Source: Acaryochloris sp. CRU_2_0 (GTDB lineage Bacteria; Cyanobacteriota; Cyanobacteriia; Thermosynechococcales; Thermosynechococcaceae). From it: 48,922 bases of DNA. The notes beneath the pieces are model-generated. The model made no database searches, had not been told where the DNA came from, and saw nothing but the letters and a program-made list of their open reading frames with translations. Below, one piece after another: positions 34,339-45,046 of this stretch (within the stretch, counting starts at the first letter, position 1; every line of letters starts with the position of its first letter). A program made the position numbers and the translations under genes. The stretch spans positions 1-48,922 of the forward strand of contig JAAUOM010000022.1 in assembly GCA_012034865.1 (NCBI GenBank), given 5' to 3'.

Positions 34339-35319
34339 CTACTTCAACCAACGGGCTGCATCCTTGGCATGGTAGGTGAGAATCATATCAGCCCCGGCGC
34401 GCTTAAAGCTGGTGAGGGTTTCTAAAACAACCTTTTCTTCATCCACCCAGCCATTTAATGCGGCTGCTTTCACCATTGAATACTCTCCGGAGACGTTATA
34501 GGCAGCGACGGGTAGGTGAGAAGCTTGCTTCACTTGCCAGATAATATCCATGTAGGCTAGGGCGGGCTTCACCATTAGCATATCTGCGCCTTCGGCAATA
34601 TCGAGTTCAATTTCTTTAAGGGCTTCGCGGGAATTGGCCGGATCCATCTGGTAGGTCCTGCGATCGCCAAACTGAGGCGCAGATTCAGCCGCATCTCGAA
34701 AAGGACCATAGTAAGCAGAAGCATATTTGGCTGCATAGGAAAGAATTGGAATATCGGTAAAGCCCCCCCCATCTAGACCCGCTCGAATGGCGTGTACGAA
34801 CCCATCCATCATCCCAGAGGGGGCAATAATATCGGCTCCCGCCTTAGCTTGAGAGACAGCGGTTTTCTTCAATAGTTCCAATGTCGGATCGTTGAGAACC
34901 CGTCCGGTGAGATCGCCGATTTCTAAATAGCCACAATGCCCATGTTGAGTGTACTCACACAGACAAGTATCCACAATCACCAACAAATCTGGCACTGCTT
35001 CCTTGACTGCTGTCGTTGCTTTTTGGACAATGCCATGATCGTGCCAAGCGCCTGTGGCCTCTGGATCTTTATCTGCGGGAATCCCAAACAAAATCACCGC
35101 TGGAATGCCCAAATCGTAGATCTGCTTAGCTTCTTCTACTATCTTATCCACAGAAAGCTGGTATACCCCCGGCATGGAAGACACTTCCTGAGAAATGCCT
35201 TCTCCGGGCACGGCAAACAGGGGATAGATCAAATCAGCGGTGGTGATCATCGTCTCTTGCACCATCCGGCGCAACTGGGGATGACAACGCAGACGGCGAG
35301 GGCGATGAGCTGGGAACAT
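34339..35319 (-). CDS. hemB: Porphobilinogen synthase (ALA dehydratase) HemB
   Basis: The 326-residue enzyme joins two 5-aminolevulinate molecules to porphobilinogen for haem, chlorophyll and bilins. The two Schiff-base lysines lie in [16 protein letters not shown] and, earlier, the metal-site part [20 protein letters not shown] has the zinc-type cysteines. [16 protein letters not shown] and [14 protein letters not shown] are also present. It is full length. The ATG at 35319 gives the usual [11 protein letters not shown] start. Confidence 0.97.
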   Translation of the reverse strand: MFPAHRPRRLRCHPQLRRMVQETMITTADLIYPLFAVPGEGISQEVSSMPGVYQLSVDKIVEEAKQIYDLGIPAVILFGIPADKDPEATGAWHDHGIVQKATTAVKEAVPDLLVIVDTCLCEYTQHGHCGYLEIGDLTGRVLNDPTLELLKKTAVSQAKAGADIIAPSGMMDGFVHAIRAGLDGGGFTDIPILSYAAKYASAYYGPFRDAAESAPQFGDRRTYQMDPANSREALKEIELDIAEGADMLMVKPALAYMDIIWQVKQASHLPVAAYNVSGEYSMVKAAALNGWVDEEKVVLETLTSFKRAGADMILTYHAKDAARWLK

Positions 35320-35869
35320 AAGCGCTTACCTAGGCATAAAGAATAAACAGGGCAAGGATAGACCTACACGGCCTTAACCCAAATCTTATTACAGTTCCTG
35401 ACATCTGTTGACAAACAGCGCTTGATGAAGAATCTTGGCAAACTCATTGATGGCCTTTATTTAACAATGGAACGAAAATGGTCGCTAAGGTATTCAGATT
35501 ACTGAACGCTTTCTAAAGGTAAACTGTCCCTGGATTGGCCATAACTGAGACACTAAAGTTAAAGAATCGTTGATTTATAATGCTTTTAGGAATTTGTTCA
35601 AAACTACCCAGGCATCATAAATGGGACAGTACTGTTTTCATGAATTTGCAGAGTTTTGACTCCATCAGACAAGATTTAAGCATATATACTTATCACATAA
35701 ACTTTTACTGGAAAGGCGTTTCAGCCTTAACGACCAAAACGGGCCTATTGATAAATAAAGGCCTATTTACACGGAACCGGAACCAAGAGTGGCTTGACTG
35801 ACTGAACAATACTTAAGAGACATCCAACATTCTGTTTAGCCTCGTCTCGTTTCGTCTCAACCTATGGCT
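35320..35869. other. Intergenic stretch between hemB and hmpF
   Basis: The 550 bases include the hemB promoter on the left and the region past the hmpF stop on the right. An open frame at 35580-35801 on the plus strand has no ribosome site and odd composition and is not taken as a gene. A pyrimidine run with repeated CGTCTC near 35840-35858 follows. Nothing else is recognised. Confidence 0.5.
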
Positions 35870-37567
35870 CTAACCAACAGCAGCATTACTACCTTGGCCA
35901 ATCTCCATAAAGATTTGCTTGAGTGCTTGCAACGCCAAGTGAGAGGGATGCTCGTGTGTGCCATCTGCCGATGTCGAGACTTGACCACTGAGGGCACTCA
36001 AAGTGTCTTGGATGGGTTGCAATAAGTCTTCAGAGGCCTTGATCTTACCCCATAACTGAGCTAACTCCGCCTTTTTCTGCTCTAATTCTTGTTCTTGCTG
36101 TTGCAGATGATGGTATTGATTTTCTTGGTCAGTGGATGCGTCTGTGACGGTGTTGCAGGTGATCTGGAGGGAGGCTTGCAAGTCATTGAGTTCTCTTTCT
36201 AATTGTTGCAGCGCCTGTTGCTGTTTTTGTTGCTCAGTCTCAGCGAATTCGACAATTGGCGCTAGATCCAACGTCGAGGATTGATGGAACTTGTTTTGTT
36301 GCGATCGCTTGCGTTGATGCAAGACATCTTGGTGAAAATAGAGAACAGATTCTCGTTCCTTCAGCGTTTGTCGCTGTCCTTCCAGGGTTTCATCCAACAA
36401 GCGAAAATGCTGACGTTCATCCTCTAACTCTCCCGTCAGACTCAGTTGATCATACTCGCTAGCCGTTGCAATTTTCGCTTCCAGCTCCTCAATCGTTTGC
36501 AGTTGATAGTTCAGCTCCTCTTCTTGATCATTAACAAAACTTGACAACTTTACCAACTCTCGATTGAGCTTATCAACCATTGCCTCAAGCTCTTCAATGG
36601 GCATATTTCTTAAGGTTTGCAAATCCACCGCATGATCACCTCCGGTGCCCTTAATTTGCCTCAGGCTTTGAGAAAGTTGAGTCTGAACTTGCAATTGTGT
36701 ACTCAACCAAGTTTTCTGTTCCGTTTTCAGGGCTAAAGTCTCCTCCTGCAACCTAAGCTCTAGTTTCGTTTGGTTCAAAGAGTCTTGCGTTGCTCTCCAA
36801 GCTTGCCAAGCAGTTTGCAACTCAACTTGCTGTTGATCAACAACCACTTGTTGTTGTTGCGCTTGTTGGCGATCTTGGTCTAAAGCTTGCCAAGCTACAT
36901 TAAGCTGGAGATGTTGTTGATCAACCCCAGCTAACAACTTTTCTGGATGAGCAGCACTCCCCACCATGGCATGATCAAGCTGATTCAGTAATTGTTCAAT
37001 ATGGCGAACTTGCTCATCAGATAAACCAGCCTCCAATTCACGCTGATTACTGTGTAAGCGCCCCCAGCCTTCCTCCAACTGCTGACGATCCTGTTCCATT
37101 TGCTCCTTAAGCTGGAGAATCTGATCTCGCATCGCTTCAAATTCCTGACGCTGTTGTTCAATTTTCTCAGCTTCAGTTTCTAGAGTTTGTAATTCCTCCA
37201 CCCGGGTTTCCATATCCACTTCCCGGCGAGTTAATTCCTGGCTTTGGTATATCAAAGACTGCTTCCAACCTTCAATTTCCTCTTCTTGAGTGCGAAACTT
37301 TTCTCGCATCCGAGAAAAACTCTTTAGAATACCCACCAATTGACGTGTTGCATCTTGAATACTTTTGAGTTGGTGATTTGCATCCATCTCTACCAAAACA
37401 AGGACGCCAGCGTTATAGTCATTTGCAGCATCCGCTGAAAACAACTCTTCACCAGATATAGGACTCCAATGATGCTCAGATTGCTTTTGGGCTAAGAGCT
37501 TTAACTCCGTCTTTGCACCCATAAAGCCATTTTTCTTGTGTACTTCGGCAAGATACAGCACACCCAT
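35870..37567 (-). CDS. hmpF: Pilus motility protein HmpF
   Basis: The 565-residue protein starts MGVLYLAEVHKKNGFMGAKT, an N-terminal globular domain (about 1-95) characteristic of HmpF, followed by a very long coiled coil (QEEEIEGWKQSLIYQSQELT to ELEQKKAELAQLWGKIKASE). HmpF localises to pilus sites and is needed for type IV pilus-driven gliding and phototaxis in filamentous and unicellular cyanobacteria. AGAGGATA precedes the ATG. It is divergent from the CheY-CheW-MCP-CheA operon, which fits an hmp locus. Length is normal for the family. Confidence 0.85.
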   Translation of the reverse strand: MGVLYLAEVHKKNGFMGAKTELKLLAQKQSEHHWSPISGEELFSADAANDYNAGVLVLVEMDANHQLKSIQDATRQLVGILKSFSRMREKFRTQEEEIEGWKQSLIYQSQELTRREVDMETRVEELQTLETEAEKIEQQRQEFEAMRDQILQLKEQMEQDRQQLEEGWGRLHSNQRELEAGLSDEQVRHIEQLLNQLDHAMVGSAAHPEKLLAGVDQQHLQLNVAWQALDQDRQQAQQQQVVVDQQQVELQTAWQAWRATQDSLNQTKLELRLQEETLALKTEQKTWLSTQLQVQTQLSQSLRQIKGTGGDHAVDLQTLRNMPIEELEAMVDKLNRELVKLSSFVNDQEEELNYQLQTIEELEAKIATASEYDQLSLTGELEDERQHFRLLDETLEGQRQTLKERESVLYFHQDVLHQRKRSQQNKFHQSSTLDLAPIVEFAETEQQKQQQALQQLERELNDLQASLQITCNTVTDASTDQENQYHHLQQQEQELEQKKAELAQLWGKIKASEDLLQPIQDTLSALSGQVSTSADGTHEHPSHLALQALKQIFMEIGQGSNAAVG

Positions 37568-38125
37568 TATCCTCTTTATCTATTCTGCAATCTGAAGCTT
37601 GTCAAACTAAAGTTCAGTTTTCTGACTGGCAAGGGATTGAACCCAAAGCAACGATTGAACCCAGAATGACAAACACTCAATGTAAAAGCATAGCTTTTAC
37701 CTCTATCTATGGTTAAGAGTCCCCTTCCTAAAAGATTAGCCAACTTCAAGAATTTAGCCAATACTCAATTCTCATCGGTACATGCTCAACTATAACAAGG
37801 GAAAACAATCTCTCCCAAGTAAATAGTTCCCAAAAGGCTTGGCTTTTTTTGCATATTCTCAACCAAAGTAAATCCACCTTCAGAGACGCCATTCCTTCTC
37901 AAAAATAAAACCCGCCGAACTGGCAAATTGTATGTTAAGGGAGGGTATCCTAAGTTCGCAGGGGTTCAAACCCAGTAGAACCCCCTCCCTAAACGTCATG
38001 GCAATAGACAAATCCACGGAACCAACAGAGCTGTGGATCTGTCAACACCAAGTTTAGAAAAAATCTCCGTTTCCTTCAACAAACTGAGTGTAAGCAGCCT
38101 TAACGAAGAGGTCAAATAGCAACAA
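37568..38125. promoter_or_regulatory. Divergent promoter region of the hmp locus with nested hairpins
   Basis: The 558 bases between hmpF and the CheY gene must hold both promoters. GGGAGGG (37939-37945) can pair with CCCTCCC (37983-37989), and GGGGTT (37961-37966) with AACCCC (37979-37984), two mutually exclusive hairpins about 140 bases before the CheY start. They may be part of a structured leader or an old terminator. No ORF is seen. Confidence 0.45.
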
Positions 38126-38491
38126 ATGCAGAAAGTTTTAGTAGTTGATGACAGTATTACACAGCGGCAACTGATGAGCAATGCCCTCACAGATCTGGGA
38201 TTAACGGTATTAATTGCTACAGATGGGATAGAAGCGCTTGAACAAATTGAATCAACACAACCTGATATTGTGGTTTTAGACATTGTCATGCCTCGGATGA
38301 ATGGCTATGAAGTCTGTCGCAAGATCAAGTCTAATCCAACAACTCAACATGTACCTGTTGTAATTTGCTCTTCCAAATCAGAAGAGTTTGATCGATATTG
38401 GGGGATGAAACAGGGAGCAGATGCTTATCTCATAAAACCGATACAGCCCCAAAAATTACTAGTTACAGTTAGGCAATTACTAGAAGGATAG
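38126..38491 (+). CDS. hmpB: CheY-like response regulator (HmpB/PilH type)
   Basis: The 121-residue single receiver domain has the acidic pair in VLVVDDSITQRQLMSNAL, the phospho-Asp in PDIVVLDIVMPRMNGYEV, the Thr/Ser and Lys in VVICSSKSEEF and AYLIKPIQP. It is expected to be phosphorylated by the CheA downstream and to pass the signal to the pilus motor. It is the first gene of the four-gene operon. The gene name follows operon order and is inferred. Confidence 0.88.
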   Translation: MQKVLVVDDSITQRQLMSNALTDLGLTVLIATDGIEALEQIESTQPDIVVLDIVMPRMNGYEVCRKIKSNPTTQHVPVVICSSKSEEFDRYWGMKQGADAYLIKPIQPQKLLVTVRQLLEG

Positions 38492-38497
38492 ATCCCT

Positions 38498-39028
38498 ATG
38501 GTGAGTCATCAAGATATCATCCTTGAACAAGAATCTGGTCAGTTTTCCAGCTTACAAGAACTTCAAAATCCTGAAGGAGACCTGTTTTTAAGATTTTTTA
38601 TAGCATCAGGCCAAGAATTTGCCTTGCCTGCGCAAGAGATCCGGGAAGTCTTAGCTTTGTCCCCCGAACAGATTACTCCTATCCCCAATATCTCCCCGAT
38701 ATTGATGGGGGTCCTGAACTTAAGAGGCCAAGTTGTTTGGGTAACAGATATCGGCCAATTTTTAGGTCATACCAAACCCCTAGATACGGATTCTCAGGAA
38801 ATATCCATCATCGCCATTGAGTCCCAAGATATTACTGTAGGTCTAGCGGTAGACAAAGTCATGGGTATGGACTGGTTGGACTCCGATAAATTGAGCCTTT
38901 CTCTGAGCGCCTCCGATAATATGGCTCCATTCTTAAAGGGGGAATGGGTTCTCAACAATGGTGCCAACCCCTATTTAAGACTTCTCGATTCAGAGGCAAT
39001 TTTGAGATCTGCGCGATGGGCAACTTAA
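38498..39028 (+). CDS. hmpC: CheW-like coupling protein (HmpC/PilI type)
   Basis: The 176-residue CheW protein (LFLRFFIASGQEFALPAQEI, then NISPILMGVLNLRGQVVWVT, then ITVGLAVDKVMGMDWLDSD) links receptor to CheA. A short acidic head precedes the domain. It starts 6 bases after the CheY gene, with AAGGATAG as ribosome site, so it is in the same operon. Confidence 0.9.
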   Translation: MVSHQDIILEQESGQFSSLQELQNPEGDLFLRFFIASGQEFALPAQEIREVLALSPEQITPIPNISPILMGVLNLRGQVVWVTDIGQFLGHTKPLDTDSQEISIIAIESQDITVGLAVDKVMGMDWLDSDKLSLSLSASDNMAPFLKGEWVLNNGANPYLRLLDSEAILRSARWAT

Positions 39029-39230
39029 TCTATATCTAAGCTTGATTCAGGAGACTATTGACTATATTGGTGTAGTTAGATTTTATATCCCAATATAACC
39101 CCTTATTTTTAGTCACTCTTAATCGTTAAATTCGTCCCAGATAATTTTAAGAAGGCTTTCTATTACAATCAACTATTCGTTTATTCGCTTCAGTTAGTAT
39201 TTGACTTAACCCAGTGGCAGGAGCAGGAAG

Positions 39231-41762
39231 ATGGCATTAAGTACTCAATATACGCAAGACTATCAACAAGCAGTGAGTGACTATATGAAAGGGCACTACG
39301 AAGAAGCTGCTGCAACAACCGATCATCTTGTTAGAGACTATCCTGAAGATCCTAATCTGCGATTATTGCGGGGACATATCTATAGTTGTCTGCAGCAATA
39401 TGAGATTGCCAATCAACAATACAAAACGGTACTGGAGTTAACCCATGATCCTGAATTGCTCGATTGTGCTCGCAATAGTTTGGCTGATTCGAGCCAATGT
39501 TTAGAAGCTGGCCACCCTCCTGTTGAACCGATATACAACATGACCAATGGGGTCGAGACGCAACGGCACGAAGCCCAGAATGTTCCATTTTCTGCTTCAC
39601 TTCAAATTAGCTCCGATCATGAGGCTCGATCTGCCAGTGAAGATGATATGAACCCTTTCGCGGTTAAACTCCCTTCCTTTGATGATTATACTTCCGCTCC
39701 CCTAGTCGCTCATGATACAGATAGTCAACTATTGGTTGCGGATAGTTTTGCCGATGGAGAAGATGATACGTTAATCATGCATAAAAATCATTCAACACCC
39801 AACTCAGAAAATTCAGACCCTCGGGACTCCAATATTTTCAGCGGATTGGAAGCAGATAATGCTATTCAAAACGATCTCTTAGAGAATAAAGATGTCCCCG
39901 AAGAGTTATTTGATACTGCCTTTGCAGGCCAGTCCGGTTCATGGGATGAACCCTTTGATCTGGCTGGACAGCATGCACGGCCATCGCCTGATGCAGATGC
40001 ATTGGGTGTTGTCGATCAACCAGAATTTCCCTTGTCAGGGATTGATCTGTCTGAAGAACTATCCATGGATGGGTTTGCAGGTCAAGGGGAACTAGATCCC
40101 TTTGATCCAGAGGCAGACTTTGAGACAGACTTTGAGCTAGATCCAAGCCTATTAAATTTAGCCGAGGATGACCAAGATCTCATTGGAGATACAGGTCTTA
40201 TCAATGTTCCCCATAATGCACAAGCCGTAGAACTTGACGGACTAAACCAGGCTTCAGATTTGTCAGTAGCTTCGCAGTCTGGTTTTCTAGTCAATGATCT
40301 CAAAGGGGGAACACTTTTTGCTGATGGGGGTGCTTCTCCTTTTTCTAAACGCTCTAGCGGGATTTTAGCACCCTTAACGAATGCCTCCTTGCAACAAAAA
40401 CAATTCATCCTGTCTACAACGGCTGGTGTTGTTTCCGCAGCAGCTGTGGTGGGTGTGGGCGTGGGAACTCACTCTTTCAATACAACGACGGGCTTAGGTG
40501 CTGCTGCAGCAGGTCTAGCAGGTGGTATAGCAACGCTCACCGTAGGGCAGATCATGATGCGGCACATTAAAGCTTCTACCAATGACTTGCACACCCAATT
40601 AACTGCTGTAGCTCAGGGAGATTGGAGTGTGCGGGCAACCGAATTCTCCAAAGATGAATTTGGGCAATTGGCTACCAGTTTTAACCAGATGACTCGCTTT
40701 ATTGAGTCCACGACTGCTGAAGTGCAACGGAAAGCAGAAGAACAGGAAAAGGCTAAAGAAGACTTGCAGCGACAGGTGATTCGGCTCCTAGATGATGTAG
40801 AAGGCGCGGCTAGAGGAGATCTGACTGTGCAAGCAGAAGTGACAGCAGATATTTTAGGGGCAGTGGCAGACTCCTTTAACCTTACCATTTACAATCTCCA
40901 GAAAATTGTTAAGCAAGTTAAAGTAGCTGCACAAGAGGTGAACAAAGGGGCTGCTGAGAACGAAGAATTTGCTCGCAGTCTATCTTCTGATGCCTTACGC
41001 CAAGCTGAAGAACTCGCGGTTTCGCTGAATTCTGTGCAAATGATGACATCCTCGATTCAAGAAGTGGCGGAAAGTGCGCGATCTGCAGATCACGTTGCCC
41101 AACAAGCCACTGAGGCGGCTCTCAAAGGGGGTGAATCTGTAGAAAGTACGATGGCTGGTATTCTGCAAATTCGCGAAACAGTGGCTGAAAGTACGCGTAA
41201 GGTGAAGCGTTTAGCAGAATCTTCTCAAGAAATCTCGAAAATTGTTGGTTTAATCTCTCAAATTGCTTCACGTACTAATTTGTTGGCTCTAAATGCCAGT
41301 ATTGAGGCCGCCCGTGCAGGTGAGTCTGGCCGAGGTTTTGCAGTGGTTGCTGATGAAGTGCGTCAACTGGCTGATCGTGCTGCTAAATCATCTAAGGAAA
41401 TTGAGCAAATTGTCTTGCAAATTCAAGGTGAAACCAGCTCGGTGATGATGGCCATGGAAGAAGGAACACAGCAGGTGATTGAAGGGACTCAACGGGCTGA
41501 ACAAGCCAAACGATCTTTGGATGACATTATTCAAGTGTCATCACAGATTAAACAGTTGGTTGGTTCTATCACCACAGCGACGGCTGAACAAACGGAAACG
41601 TCGCGCTATGTGTCTCAAGTGATGCAATCGGTAGAACTAACAGCCCAAGAAACTTCGCAAGAAGCCCAGCGGGTGTCAGATTCTCTAAGGGGTATGGTGA
41701 GTGTTGCCAGTGAACTGCAAGCCTCTGTGGAGCGATTTAGAGTGGAAGGGACTGAATTCTAA
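39231..41762 (+). CDS. hmpD: Methyl-accepting chemotaxis protein with TPR head (HmpD/PilJ type)
   Basis: The 843-residue protein has an N-terminal TPR-like region ([20 protein letters not shown] onward, 1-90), a long acidic disordered linker (about 100-370), a hydrophobic Gly/Ala-rich stretch ([20 protein letters not shown] and [20 protein letters not shown]), a HAMP region ([20 protein letters not shown]) and a second one, and a signalling domain with the hairpin tip [20 protein letters not shown] and [20 protein letters not shown]. There is no periplasmic sensor domain, so it probably senses internal cues or partner proteins through the TPR part. GGAGCAGGAAG precedes the ATG. It is PilJ-like, for phototaxis or pilus control. 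Confidence 0.9.
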   Translation: MALSTQYTQDYQQAVSDYMKGHYEEAAATTDHLVRDYPEDPNLRLLRGHIYSCLQQYEIANQQYKTVLELTHDPELLDCARNSLADSSQCLEAGHPPVEPIYNMTNGVETQRHEAQNVPFSASLQISSDHEARSASEDDMNPFAVKLPSFDDYTSAPLVAHDTDSQLLVADSFADGEDDTLIMHKNHSTPNSENSDPRDSNIFSGLEADNAIQNDLLENKDVPEELFDTAFAGQSGSWDEPFDLAGQHARPSPDADALGVVDQPEFPLSGIDLSEELSMDGFAGQGELDPFDPEADFETDFELDPSLLNLAEDDQDLIGDTGLINVPHNAQAVELDGLNQASDLSVASQSGFLVNDLKGGTLFADGGASPFSKRSSGILAPLTNASLQQKQFILSTTAGVVSAAAVVGVGVGTHSFNTTTGLGAAAAGLAGGIATLTVGQIMMRHIKASTNDLHTQLTAVAQGDWSVRATEFSKDEFGQLATSFNQMTRFIESTTAEVQRKAEEQEKAKEDLQRQVIRLLDDVEGAARGDLTVQAEVTADILGAVADSFNLTIYNLQKIVKQVKVAAQEVNKGAAENEEFARSLSSDALRQAEELAVSLNSVQMMTSSIQEVAESARSADHVAQQATEAALKGGESVESTMAGILQIRETVAESTRKVKRLAESSQEISKIVGLISQIASRTNLLALNASIEAARAGESGRGFAVVADEVRQLADRAAKSSKEIEQIVLQIQGETSSVMMAMEEGTQQVIEGTQRAEQAKRSLDDIIQVSSQIKQLVGSITTATAEQTETSRYVSQVMQSVELTAQETSQEAQRVSDSLRGMVSVASELQASVERFRVEGTEF

Positions 41763-41831
41763 TGGGTCAACATTTAGATTTCTAAATCTAGTAATTTATT
41801 GTTTTTTTACAGAATCCTAAGGGAGAAGGTC

Positions 41832-44800
41832 ATGCAGCCAGAACAGCAGCGAATTATGGTCTACTTTATTGAGGAAGCCAAGGAACACCTCAATACAATT
41901 GAACATGGTTTGCTGAATTTGCAGACTGTTGTTGCCGATTCTGAATCTTTGAATGAAGTGTTTCGAGCAGCCCATTCAGTGAAAGGGGGAGCAGCAATGC
42001 TGGGTATTCACAGCATTCAGCATATTGCTCACCGCCTAGAAGATTATTTTAAGGTTCTCAAAGAACATGCGATTGAGGTTGATCAAAAGCTTGAGTCTTT
42101 ATTGTTTAAGGGATTTGATGCCCTCCATATTCTGACAGAAGAGCTGGAACAATCCTTTAGCTTGTCAGAGGAAATTTCTGAAAAAACTTTGCAAGATGTT
42201 GAACCCGTTTTCGATGAACTGAATGACTATTTAATTGCGATCGCGGGTCCAAAGGTTGATTTAAGTTCACTATTGACGAGCGGATCAGCGCCGATGGCTC
42301 AACCAGAGGTAGTGGTCCAACCAACTGTTCTAGACGCCCGATGTATCGAAATTTTCCAACAGAATGTCTTACAGCATTTGCGAGAAATTTTAGCTTTATT
42401 TAAGCAACAAGACTCTGGAGAGAATCGTCAAGCCTTAACCAAAATTTGTCAGAATCTTGCTCAAATTGGACAAGAGTTTAAACTGACGAGTTGGTCTGAA
42501 TTATTGGAAGTGGCGGGTGTGGCGATCGCTCATCCTGAAAATTCTTTTGCGACCTTAGCTGCAGTAATTATTCCCACCATCAAGGAAGCAAGAGACCTCG
42601 TTTTAGCTCAACGGGCAGCAGACGTAAAGCTCATTCCTGAATTACTGAATCTGATGCCTGCCTTTGATTTTGCTGATCTAACAAATCCAGTTGGCTCTTC
42701 TGAAACCGATGATTGGTTAGGGTTATTTGCAGAAGAGGATGCAGGAATATTTGTAGCTGAAACAAGTTCCGATTCGTTTTTGGATAATTTGTTTAATGAG
42801 CCAGCATCTATCCCTGCTGTTGTGGCTGAGACTCCTGTTCCTGCTGCGACAGTGGCGGACAATTTTGTCGATCTAGAGACTCTCTTAGCTGAAGAAACAC
42901 TAATCCCTATTGTGGCAGCGCAGGAGGATGATTTCACGGATTTGGCTAGACTTTTAGACGAACCCAGTCGCCCTGTTGAGAGAAAAAGCAAACCGGCTCA
43001 AACCCACGCTAGCACAAAACCACTAAGGCGTAGTGGCACTGCTCAGACAATGAAAGTGCCCGTCAAGCAGCTTGATAATTTAGGGAATCTGATTGGTGAG
43101 TTAGTGGTTAGTCGTAACTCCCTTGAAGATAGTCAAAATCGTTTGCGTCAGTTTTTAGATAATTTATTGTTGCAGGTTCAACAACTCAACGATCTAGGCC
43201 GTAACATGGAAGATTTGTATGAGCGCTCCTTGTTAGAAAATTCTTTATTAAGCAGCCGCAAACAGCAAGTTGTGGTTGGCACCACCGGGTCTAGTACGCA
43301 CTCTACCGGTCAACAGTTTGATGCCCTAGAGATGGATAGTTTTACTGGGTTTCATACCTTATCTCAAGACATGATTGAGCGTATTGTGCGTGTCCGGGAA
43401 GCTGCCTCAGACATTGAGTTTATTGTCGAAGGTACTGACCAAGTTACGCGGATGTTTCGACAAATTACGACGCAAGTTCAAGAAGGGCTAACTCAAGCGA
43501 GGATGGTGCCCTTTTCTCAGGTTGCAGAGCGCCTGCCCCGAGCTGTACGTGATATTTCTGTTAAATGTGGAAAACAGGCAAGGCTGGAACTGGAAGGGCG
43601 TGACACCTTAATTGATAAAAGTATTCTGGAACGATTGTATGATCCGCTCACGCATTTGGTTAGCAATGCCTTATTTCATGGCATTGAATATCCCGACGTT
43701 CGCCAATCTTTGGGGAAAGATGCAGAGGGGTTAATCAAGTTACGAGTATTTTACCAAGGAAACCAAGCGGTCATTGCCATTACGGATGATGGTGCAGGCA
43801 TTGATGTGGATCGGGTAAAAGCTAAAGCAATCGAGAAAAATCTGGTCACCCTAGAAGAAGCCAATACCCTTTCTCGGCAAGAAGCGTATGCCTTGCTATT
43901 TAAGTCAGGCTTCTCGACTCAGGATCAAGCTAATGATTTAGCAGGTCGAGGGGTAGGGATGGATGTTGTTCGGAATAGCATTCACGAAATGCGAGGTGTC
44001 ATCAATACCGATTCAGGAATTGGTAAGGGAACAACCTTCACGATTCGACTCCCCTTGACCCTCAGCATTACTAAGGCTTTATGTTGTGTGAATAATTCGA
44101 CACAAATTGCCTTCCCAATTGATGGTGTGCAAGATGTAATGGATGTTCCGAGGGAACAACTGTACCCCGATCAGGATGGGCAAATGATGATTGTTTGGCA
44201 AGATAAACGATTGCCCTGTAAGCCTTTAGGAGAGTTATTAGCCTATAACCGTAGATTCAAGCGTAGCAATGCCTATGGTGCGAATACAACCAAAGATGTT
44301 GGTATGGCGTCTCTGGTGATTTTGCGGAGTGCTGATGATCTGGTTGCTGTGGAAGTTGAACAAGTGCTCGCTGAGCAAGAAATTGTGATTAAGCAGCTCT
44401 CTGGCCCTGTTCCTAAGCCTATGGGGATTTCTGGTGTGACTGTCTTGGGCGATGGTGGCATTATGGCTATTGCAGATGTGATGGAGTTAGTGGACCTCTG
44501 TTTGGATCGCGTGGAAGTGAATAGCAATCTCTGGAAGAGCATTCTTGAGAATACAGAGGTGGAAGAAGCTAATGATCCCATGGTGTTAATTGTGGATGAT
44601 TCTATTACCGTGCGGGAGCTGTTATCGATGACCTTTAATAAGGTAGGCTATCGAGTTGAACAAGCCCGCGATGGTCAAGAAGCTTGGGAAAAATTGCGAT
44701 CGGGACTGCCTTGTGATCTTGTCTTTTGTGATGTGGAAATGCCCCGTATGGACGGCTTAGAGTTATTATCTCGTTTGCAACAAGATGATGATTTGCAGGA

Positions 44801-44957
44801 TTTACCGGTGGCAATGTTAACGTCCAGGGGGGCAGCTAGACACAAACAGATGGCGACTGCATTGGGGGCTAGGGGATACTTCACTAAACCATATCTAGAG
44901 GAAGTTTTACTAGATGCAGCTCAACGGATGTTGAATGGAGAAATATTAGTCAAATAA
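41832..44957 (+). CDS. hmpE: Hybrid CheA histidine kinase (HmpE/PilL type)
   Basis: The product is about 1,041 residues from ATG 41832 (MQPEQQRIMVYFIEEAKEHL), chosen for AAGGGAGAAGG just before it. It has an Hpt domain with the phospho-His in FRAAHSVKGGAAML (residue 48), a long acidic linker, the CheA dimerisation helices (MKVPVKQLDNLGNLIGELVV), an HATPase (LVSNALFHGIEYPDVRQSLG, ITDDGAGIDVDRVK, GRGVGMDVVRN), a CheW domain (TQIAFPIDGVQDVMDV) and a C-terminal receiver (MVLIVDDSITVREL, CDVEMPRMDGLELL, FTKPY). It signals to the CheY gene at the operon head. The extra receiver suggests internal phosphate return. Confidence 0.92.
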   Translation: MQPEQQRIMVYFIEEAKEHLNTIEHGLLNLQTVVADSESLNEVFRAAHSVKGGAAMLGIHSIQHIAHRLEDYFKVLKEHAIEVDQKLESLLFKGFDALHILTEELEQSFSLSEEISEKTLQDVEPVFDELNDYLIAIAGPKVDLSSLLTSGSAPMAQPEVVVQPTVLDARCIEIFQQNVLQHLREILALFKQQDSGENRQALTKICQNLAQIGQEFKLTSWSELLEVAGVAIAHPENSFATLAAVIIPTIKEARDLVLAQRAADVKLIPELLNLMPAFDFADLTNPVGSSETDDWLGLFAEEDAGIFVAETSSDSFLDNLFNEPASIPAVVAETPVPAATVADNFVDLETLLAEETLIPIVAAQEDDFTDLARLLDEPSRPVERKSKPAQTHASTKPLRRSGTAQTMKVPVKQLDNLGNLIGELVVSRNSLEDSQNRLRQFLDNLLLQVQQLNDLGRNMEDLYERSLLENSLLSSRKQQVVVGTTGSSTHSTGQQFDALEMDSFTGFHTLSQDMIERIVRVREAASDIEFIVEGTDQVTRMFRQITTQVQEGLTQARMVPFSQVAERLPRAVRDISVKCGKQARLELEGRDTLIDKSILERLYDPLTHLVSNALFHGIEYPDVRQSLGKDAEGLIKLRVFYQGNQAVIAITDDGAGIDVDRVKAKAIEKNLVTLEEANTLSRQEAYALLFKSGFSTQDQANDLAGRGVGMDVVRNSIHEMRGVINTDSGIGKGTTFTIRLPLTLSITKALCCVNNSTQIAFPIDGVQDVMDVPREQLYPDQDGQMMIVWQDKRLPCKPLGELLAYNRRFKRSNAYGANTTKDVGMASLVILRSADDLVAVEVEQVLAEQEIVIKQLSGPVPKPMGISGVTVLGDGGIMAIADVMELVDLCLDRVEVNSNLWKSILENTEVEEANDPMVLIVDDSITVRELLSMTFNKVGYRVEQARDGQEAWEKLRSGLPCDLVFCDVEMPRMDGLELLSRLQQDDDLQDLPVAMLTSRGAARHKQMATALGARGYFTKPYLEEVLLDAAQRMLNGEILVK

Positions 44958-45046
44958 TCTATTCTGCACAGATGAGCAATGATACTCATGCTCTGGATGC
45001 TTACTCTAAAGCGTTACACTAAGGCAGTAAGTGAGTGTAAGGGGCT

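Noticed and set aside
35580..35801. A 73-codon open frame on the plus strand between hemB and hmpF
   Set aside because: No ribosome site and no recognisable pattern; it lies in AT-rich intergenic DNA.
37955..37985. A T-arm-like GGGGTTCAAACCC that suggests a tRNA
   Set aside because: The stem does not pair correctly around a seven-base loop and no anticodon or acceptor arms surround it.
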